A DNA stretch of 26,550 bases from Amoebophrya sp. AT5.2. Lineage: Eukaryota; Sar; Dinophyceae; Syndiniales; Amoebophryaceae. The notes beneath the pieces were generated by a model. It was not told the origin of the DNA, searched no databases, and worked only from the letters and a program-made list of their open reading frames with translations. Where the stretch lies: positions 1 through 26,550 of the forward strand of contig RXOD01004187.1 of NCBI GenBank assembly GCA_005223375.1. Direction: 5' to 3'. Both the position numbers and the translations under genes were made by a program. Shown here in pieces: positions 21,201 to 26,550 of this stretch (the stretch's first letter is position 1; the number at the start of each line of letters is the position of its first letter).

Positions 21201-22575
21201 GTCTCCCACCAGGCTGAGTTTTTTTTCCTCCAGGGCCACCCACTCTGTCTTCCGTTGCACGATCAGGTTCTGTTCTTCCATTTTCCGGAACAGCTGCGTT
21301 CTCTGGTCCTGGGCCTTCCTTTCTATCTCCAGCTCCTTTGCCTGCAACCGCGCTAACGCTTTCTCTTCCTTCAGCCGCAGATTCTCCTCTTTCTCCGCCA
21401 GCATTTTGTTCGCTTCCAGCTGGCGCGTTTGGTACTCTGCCCGCGCTTTTTGGCCCTCCTCCAGCCGCATCTGCTGCCTCTCCAGCGCGCGCAGCCGCTG
21501 CAGCTCGTTTTCCATCTCGGAGCGGTACCGCTTCTCGCACTGCTGCTGGTAGAGCAGCAGCTTCTCCTCGAGGTACTTGGTGACGTGCTTGTTCTTCCCC
21601 GTTTCGGACATCTCCAGCTTCTTCAGCTTGAACTCGAGGCTGTTCGCAGAGTGGAGGTTCGTTCCGTCACCGCTCGCGTCGGTCTGCGCCATGGAGTCGC
21701 GCTTCTGTGACCGCTGCCGCTGCAGCTGCTGCTGCTGCTCCTCAACGTAATGGAGCAGGAGCTGCAGGAGCGAAACCGAGGAAGGCTTGGAGGCCGGCTT
21801 GGAACCTGGAAGCAAGCGGTTCGTTGCGGTAGACTGAAGAAGTAGTTCCATACGTACCTCCTAGCACCTACGATATAAATAAATGGCAATGACAACCTGC
21901 ACGACTCGCGATGATGATGGCGAAAAAAAAGCGAAGATCTTCATCAGAATCAATCTTCCCTCTATGTATTTTGTTTTTGCAGCTTGGTATTATGAATGTA
22001 CCGTGCTGATCGTGGTCCCCCGGCGACAGCGAATGGTCGCCCATCTCCATGCGGCCCGATCCACCTTCTACTCCGAGCAGGCTCGAGCTGAACTTCATTA
22101 CTTCAGCCAGGTCCAGCCCTAACACCTTGCACACGTCCGCCGCGCTCATAATCTCTCCGTCTCGCAAGCCACATTCCGGCGTCAGCACGCTCATCGAGTA
22201 CAGTTTGCCTTTGCACTTCAGCGCTTCCAGAATCAGGGAAAATAGGGCCTTCTCCTGTAGCGAGTTTTTCCTCGATGACGCCTGTGGCTGGAGAATGTCC
22301 CCGTCCCCCGCATCTTTCCCTTTGCCGCGGAGATTCTCGATGAGCTGGTACCGCAGCTCGGACTTCAGTTTGTTCTGCAGGCCGGACGAGTGGAGCGCCT
22401 CGCTCAGAAAATTTGAGGTCTTCAACTGCTTTCCTGTCGGCTGCATGGGGCGTGCGTGGACCTGCCGGGTCGCGACGGCGCGGGAACTTGGAGGAGAGGG
22501 CGTGCGTCGGGTCGAGGAGGAACTACCACCCGCGCGAGCGCCAGGGGCGAATGACTTCGAGAGAGCACTGGTCAT
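18272..22575 (-). CDS. OFD1: OFD1-like centriole/basal-body protein (LisH + coiled coil)
   Basis: Six exons: 22575-22002, 21805-21183, 21021-20902, 20744-20343, 20178-19959 and 19743-18272. They total 3411 nt (1136 aa) and all five GT-AG introns close in frame. Residues about 55-165 resemble the OFD1/FOP N-terminus: a LisH-type helix (LKSELRYQLIENL), then YSMSVLTPECGL, which matches the family's 'SVF-PE-GL' segment. Residues about 205-640 are almost continuous coiled coil, with the OFD1-like stretch EKLLLYQQQCEKRYRSEM followed by MRLEE. The last exon adds about 490 residues of Ser/Glu-rich disorder. OFD1 proteins sit at the distal centriole and satellites and are needed to build cilia. The ATG at 22575 opens the conserved region. 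The tail was joined because acceptor CCAG at 19747-19744 continues the frame through the internal ATG at 19678. Another LisH coiled-coil protein of the FOP type is the main alternative. Confidence 0.85.
19047..19113 (-). repeat. Three copies of GGAAGTCCACGA-like unit in OFD1 tail
   Basis: On the plus strand the unit TTTCGTGGACTTCC(C/T)G occurs at 19047-19062 and 19077-19092, with a variant at 19098-19113. On the minus strand the first two are read in one frame (SGSPRN). The third is offset by 19 nt and therefore read in another frame (REVHEV). Confidence 0.7.
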
Positions 22576-23461
22576 CTTTGTCTCTCCTTTGTTGCGGTCG
22601 TGCTCGCCGCACGCAGTATAATCCTGTTTTTAGTAGAAGTTTATTGTCCTCTTACTTCATGTTCCTCTCAAGAGCTACACGTCGCGCCTTCGATTTGCGT
22701 GGTCTGCAGAACGAAATGTTGCATGTGGTCGGAGAAAGCTGCAACTTCTCTCAACAGCGCACCTTTGCAATTTGCGGGGTGGGGGTCGCTTACATCATAA
22801 AAAAATAGATCTTGCTCAATTGTCAATCTTCAGTGCACGACGGCACTGTCGTCGCAATCGTACAAACATACTTGATGACGCGTACGCGACGCCGGGGAAT
22901 ACGAGCCGAACGCACAATGCGACGAGAATCTCTCTGTATCTGTTCCTCACTGCCGCATTTCCAATTTTTGCTTCTCGCTCTCGAAAATGCATGGTGCGTC
23001 GAGTCTGGCGCAGGTCAACACCACGTTATACGACAGATACAAAGACATAGCGATAGTAGACAGGTAACATGCTCAAAGGACGAACAGGACCACGCGACGG
23101 CCACCCCCTTCAGTATCGACGTATGCGAGCACGGGGATAGAGGTGGAATGTTTACACGACTAATTTCATGGATGACCTCCACCTTCGGCCCCGAACATAA
23201 ACGACATTCCGAAAAACATTCTCAGAGGCAGGACGCAGCCATTCGTATTTCCTCGTTGTCGTTGGTGTCCTGATGCTGTGCGACAGATTGCCTAAGGCAA
23301 AAGCAAATGTTCATCACGTTGGAGCGCCACCCTCTGCTGTCGCTTGCTCTTGTTGCTGTTTTCTGTTCTACGCTTTGGCAGAGTCATTTGTCGATAATTT
23401 TCGTCCGTTCCTATACCTACGGGTCGTCTTTCTGACCAACCGGGGTCGGAGACTCACCCGC
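22576..23461. other. Intergenic region between COPI-associated and OFD1-like genes
   Basis: A 0.89 kb stretch holding the 3' side of the COPI-associated gene and the leader of OFD1. Plus-strand frames (22772-23050, 22812-23273) are short and lack recognisable motifs. I see no RNA gene. Confidence 0.6.
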
Positions 23462-24632
23462 TCACAGCATCATCGGCAGTCCCGGTTGCAGCCATTCCGA
23501 TAAATCGTCCACCGCGATCGTATCTGTTGGCGCCGTCTCTGGCGTCTCGCAGTTGAAACAAACGAAGACGTGTCGCAGATCCTTTGCGGTCCACTTGAGC
23601 GAAGAGTCGATGGCGTTACTCATCTCAACGAACTCGTTCTGCGTTATCCGTGTTCCTCGGTTTTCGCTGCAAAACTGCTGCAGCTGCTTCGCGTCAGTCG
23701 CTGCGCCACGCTTTTGAAGGCCGACTCGGAGCTGAACGACAATGATGTGTCATGAATGTTGATTTTTCATCCGTCGAGGTCCTTCGACGATCATCTTCTC
23801 ATCGTTTTACTGGTTCGAGGACCAGCAGATCGCTTACGCGTACTGAGGTTGACATCGATACACATGTGCTCCTCGCCGAACATTTTTCGTGCCTAAAATG
23901 AAGATGAATAGCGGTATGACTCTGATGAAGGAAGACAATACCGTGTTCAGGTTTTTTGTTTTGACGAGGCCGATGACGAGCGTGATGAGCCCGACGCTCC
24001 CGACGTACAAAGCGACGATTATCCCGAGCGTTCTCGAGATGTCTTCTGAGTACATGCAAGAGAATGCCTGTCCGGACAGAAACAGCAGATACAGGCCCCT
24101 CCCGGTGATTCTTGTCAGCAATCTGCAGTACTTGCTGATGGTTATCTTCGACCGCACCACCCATCTGAAGTTCAACGGCGCATCCAGAACGGCGATAACC
24201 TGTCGAAGATGTTTTCGCGGCCATCATTCCAGTCCAAAGGAAGTGAAACCAACGTCGATTGAAGCAATGAATGAATGATGATGATTTACCCATCTACTAT
24301 CGGCGGGGTGAGTAAATTCAAAGCTAATATCAATCAAGGACTATAGGTACCGCTCCTCCTGCGAAGAGGTACAATTCGTTCACAAAGTCGATCGGAAAGA
24401 CGAGAAACTCGAACGGCACGATGATGAACCACAGCGTCGCGAGCACTGCGCAGACCATCGCCGAGGCGCCCGCGACGAAGAAAAGCATGCCGAAATTGGT
24501 GGGCGATGCGAGGCGCTGCAAATTGTAGGACTTGTTGTCACCGGGAGATCCAGCGGCGCCGCCCACCGCCGACTGCGGGGGGGCTTCGGCGTCGCCGTCT
24601 ACATTCACCTGGTGGTACTGAACGGGCGGCAT
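23462..24632 (-). CDS. COPI-associated (Tvp15-like) Golgi membrane protein with helical EF-hand-like tail
   Basis: Three exons: 24632-24351, 24199-23942 and 23731-23462 (810 nt, 269 aa). All junctions are phase 0, with donors GTACCT and GTATTG and acceptors ACAG and TCAG. The first ATG is at 24632; two residues upstream are GTG-initiated only. A Gly/Pro-rich cytosolic N-terminus is followed by four membrane segments: about 45-68 and 72-96 in exon 1, and about 115-133 and 145-167 in exon 2. The GRGLYLLFLSG segment is typical of the COPI-associated/Tvp15 family, Golgi proteins that travel with COPI vesicles. Exon 3, too fragmented to stand out as an ORF, encodes a soluble tail (EFVEMSNAIDSS, LKWTAKDL, DDLSEWL) like a degenerate EF-hand pair. 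Reading through the second intron instead gives a fifth hydrophobic stretch and a stop at about 23834; the spliced model is preferred because phase and intron length (210 nt) fit. Confidence 0.72.
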
Positions 24633-25364
24633 TCTCACTCAACCGATAGTTAAATGCTGCGCCACTGCCACCGAGGAGGCTTCTTGATGTTGCTTATAGA
24701 CGAAAATACTACTACGGTCTAGCGGGCCACTTCTCTCGCGCAACGGATCATGCGCATAGCGAACATGTGAGGAGCCCTAGCCCTTTCTTCTCTGACGTGC
24801 TGCGATAAGCGATTGGAGGAGCGACGAGCTCGAGCTTTCTGTCTTACGGTACAGATGCTGCCTTCGTTCTTGTTTTTTTCATTCTTATCTTATCAAGCAT
24901 GCTCACAGTCACATCACATTTCCTGACTCCAACGCCCAGGTAGGAGGTGCGTGTCTGACCCGTGCTAGAGGGGCCGTCGCGTCCGTTGTTCCGTTCGACT
25001 TCGAAGAAGGTCACCCTCTCTCATAAGTATGTTGAAACGAGATTCGTTGGATTTCTAGGTACTTTCTTAGTGTTAAGTCCGTTGTGCACGAAAGGAATGG
25101 GGACTTCGGAAGAAGGCGAACAACATAGACACGCGCCGTTGTAGCTCCGGGGCCTCTAGAAAAGCCGCACGAGGAAAATTCGACCATCAACCGGCGGTGC
25201 CTCCCCTGAGCCGTATGTTGCTGGTCATTTCTATCCCACTAACACAAGTAGAGAACAATGCAGGTGGCCAGGGGCCCGCGTCTGCTTCTCGAAGATGCAA
25301 GTCCGAGAGTGCTGATGTCGTCATGTTTGATCATGGCTTTGGCCGCTCTTTTGCTGCATCATTG
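24633..25364. other. Intergenic region between Dabb and COPI-associated genes
   Basis: A 0.73 kb stretch between the Dabb stop codon and the ATG of the COPI-associated gene. It contains only short plus-strand frames (24962-25144, 25197-25382) with no recognisable motif. It should hold the Dabb 3' UTR and the leader of the downstream gene. Confidence 0.6.
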
Positions 25365-25703
25365 TTAGTTGACCCAATCTAGCGCCAGCAGCTTGTCCAG
25401 GCACGGCGCGAATCGTTTCACGAACTCCTGGTGCACTTCGCAGTCGCGATACAGTGGTAGCGACTCCTTATCCTTCAGAACGATCATCGCGCCGGCCGCA
25501 GCTCCGTCCGATCGATTGTCTGTGAACGTGTTTCCGACAGAGACGCTCAGCACGTAGTCCGGAATGGTGTCTGGAAACGCCCGCATTTCGGCCATGAGTC
25601 CCTCCATCTTTTCTGGCGTGACGCCGGCATCGCCAGTCTTGACCCACCAGGTAAGCTGGTGAGACACCGAGCCAGGAGGGAAGACAGCGGCCGCGGGTGA
25701 CAT
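25365..25703 (-). CDS. Stress-responsive A/B-barrel (Dabb) domain protein
   Basis: An intron-less 112-aa ORF that starts at ATG 25703 and fills a single Dabb domain. It has the opening strand and helix (SHQLTWWVK...TPEKMEGLMAEM), the central PDYVLSVSVGNTF strand, and the closing CEVHQEFVKRFAPCLDKLL helix, whose HQEF motif is characteristic of the family. Dabb proteins are small dimeric alpha+beta barrels found in stress-induced plant proteins, bacterial enzymes and polyketide cyclases; some are enzymes and many have no known substrate. There is no signal peptide or membrane segment, so it is probably cytosolic. It is short and unspliced, unlike its intron-rich neighbours, but its base composition matches theirs. 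Family assignment is strong; the reaction is unknown. Confidence 0.88.
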   Translation of the reverse strand: MSPAAAVFPPGSVSHQLTWWVKTGDAGVTPEKMEGLMAEMRAFPDTIPDYVLSVSVGNTFTDNRSDGAAAGAMIVLKDKESLPLYRDCEVHQEFVKRFAPCLDKLLALDWVN

Positions 25704-26063
25704 GATGATCGTTCTTGGTTGTATGCTGACCGTTTGATCGTTTTGAAGAACTGATGTGCGCCATCAGGTATCGACGCGGCAATGCGAATGCACTTCCTTG
25801 CACGAATATTACGAAATTAAGTGACCACTGACTCGCACCGCGTAGAGGCAGGTAGACGACAACCCGGAACATCGTTTAGCAAAGTAAAAGCAACACTCTT
25901 CGTCCTCCAGAAGCATGAGCCGCTGCCGCTCTCGTGCGTGAAATATGAGTGTGGCAGTGACTATCTTCTTCCGCCCAACGAAATGCGGGAGTGGTTCATC
26001 ACGGAAAAAGGAATATCAAGATCGATCTCTGTTCTGCTCTGTCGATTTGTCATGATTGATACG
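25704..26063. other. Intergenic region between helicase and Dabb genes
   Basis: A 360-nt stretch holding the helicase 3' UTR and the Dabb leader. The overlapping plus frame at 25821-26165 and minus frame at 25468-25872 look like mirrors or read-through. Nothing else is recognised. Confidence 0.6.
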
Positions 26064-26531
26064 TCACGCCATCGACCTTGTGATGGTTTCCACGCGCATA
26101 TCTGGCACAACTTTTCGCCCCAGCGCGCCCTGCTGGCCCTCGCCGTACCCCAACTTCAGCAGTAGGCTCTTTGCGTCCTCCTTGCACAACCCCCCCTGGT
26201 AGCACGACGAATCGAAAATGCACTTCGGGCAGCCTTTCACGCAGTCGCAGGTGAAGATGCGCTCGGCCGCGCACTCGATCAGGTTGCCAAAGTTCTCTGC
26301 TAGCGTTTTGCTGTACGGGTACAGCAGCAGCTTCGTGCCGTGGTCGTTCTCGCCGCTGGCGCCCTCGCCGGCGCCCTTCTTCATGCCCCTGTTGTGCTGC
26401 GCTTTCAGCGCCTCGGTCACGCCAAACACCGGCGCGAGCAGGGCCATGACGTGCTCCAACGCGTGCAGTCCGTGCGGGTGCAGTTGAGCGAGAGCCCCGA
26501 GCTCCAGCCAGATGCCGGTGTGGTACCGCTT
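26064..26531 (-). CDS. HRQ1: C-terminal exon of an Hrq1/MrfA-like DEAD-box helicase (MZB/DUF1998 domain), partial
   Basis: The last exon only; the helicase core lies beyond the right edge. The coding frame runs from the introner end at 26532 to the stop at 26064. It matches the C-terminal MZB (DUF1998) domain of the Hrq1/MrfA helicases: TGIWLEL, then LHALEHVMALLAPVFG, a KLLLYPYSKTLAENF strand and helix (usually YDGYPGG-LAE), then the cysteine cluster CDCVKGCPKCIFDSSC that binds zinc in this family. Hrq1 and MrfA are 3'-5' helicases acting in DNA crosslink or mitomycin-type repair. The usual glycine-rich turn before the LAE helix is replaced here by YSKT. About 30 residues after the zinc cluster complete the protein. 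The 5' border of the exon is set by the introner and may be off by a few bases. The distinction between Hrq1 and other DUF1998 helicases cannot be made from this exon. Confidence 0.8.
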   Translation of the reverse strand, partial: KRYHTGIWLELGALAQLHPHGLHALEHVMALLAPVFGVTEALKAQHNRGMKKGAGEGASGENDHGTKLLLYPYSKTLAENFGNLIECAAERIFTCDCVKGCPKCIFDSSCYQGGLCKEDAKSLLLKLGYGEGQQGALGRKVVPDMRVETITRSMA

Positions 26532-26550
26532 TATGGTGGGACCAGCTGGT
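26532..26550 (-). mobile_element. Introner element, copy 3 (3' end only, cut by window edge)
   Basis: The last 19 bases, read on the minus strand, are ACCAGCTGGTCCCACCATA. This matches the 3' end of introner copy 1 at 18 of 19 positions and contains the GGTCCCACCATA end of copy 2. It abuts the first codons (AAG CGG TAC) of the helicase exon. The rest of the element lies outside the window. Confidence 0.7.

Noticed and set aside
23805..23830. GGTTCGAGGACC resembling a tRNA B box
   Set aside because: No matching A box or cloverleaf could be drawn around it.
23893..23941. A 49-nt intron followed by a short exon at 23892-23838
   Set aside because: It gives a legal frame, but the intron would be far shorter than all others and needs a poor acceptor later; the direct 210-nt intron fits better.
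23834..24175. 113-aa ORF as a stand-alone membrane protein
   Set aside because: It is exon 2 of the COPI-associated gene plus intron read-through; its apparent start is a TTG inside the exon.

Overview
The window looks like nuclear DNA of a compact alveolate genome, most likely a syndinian dinoflagellate related to Amoebophrya. The reasons are as follows. All six genes I can build lie on the minus strand. Exons are GC-rich, and most introns are short (about 130-260 nt). There are divergent introns ('introners') with terminal inverted repeats and flanking direct repeats, a hallmark reported for Amoebophrya genomes. Proteins are long and poorly conserved, with SH3-like modules. The taxon is inference; no rRNA or organelle marker is present.

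Layout in transcription order (right to left): (1) 26531-26064, the last exon of an Hrq1/MrfA-like DEAD-box helicase (MZB/DUF1998 domain), entered through an introner cut by the window edge. (2) 25703-25365, a single-exon stress-responsive A/B-barrel (Dabb) protein. (3) 24632-23462, a three-exon, four-TM COPI-associated (Tvp15-like) Golgi membrane protein with a helical, EF-hand-like tail. (4) 22575-18272, a six-exon OFD1-like centriole/basal-body protein (LisH plus long coiled coil plus disordered tail). (5) 17339-7322, a five-exon giant protein of about 2869 aa with SH3/KOW-like modules and no family I recognise; two of its introns are complete introners. (6) 4951-181, a nine-exon RNA-binding protein of about 1062 aa: cold-shock domain, KOW-like module, polyQ/A region, SH3b-like module and a Gly/Tyr-rich tail. 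Between genes lie 0.36-2.4 kb stretches with no supported coding.

Exon models were built by hand from reading frame and splice phase; every multi-exon model closes in frame from ATG to stop. Sixteen ordinary introns all use a GTA donor, usually GTA followed by C or T, and almost never GTRAGT. The introners do not splice at GT-AG: removing the element plus one direct-repeat copy (GTGT or GGCTTT) joins the exons exactly in frame. One further intron (4044-4288) behaves the same way at a GGCA repeat.

Functionally the genes are a mixed housekeeping set (DNA repair, stress response, Golgi traffic, flagellar base, RNA binding) and do not form a pathway. An OFD1 homologue fits an organism with a flagellated stage. 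The most interesting content is the introner family and the unusual splice-site grammar.
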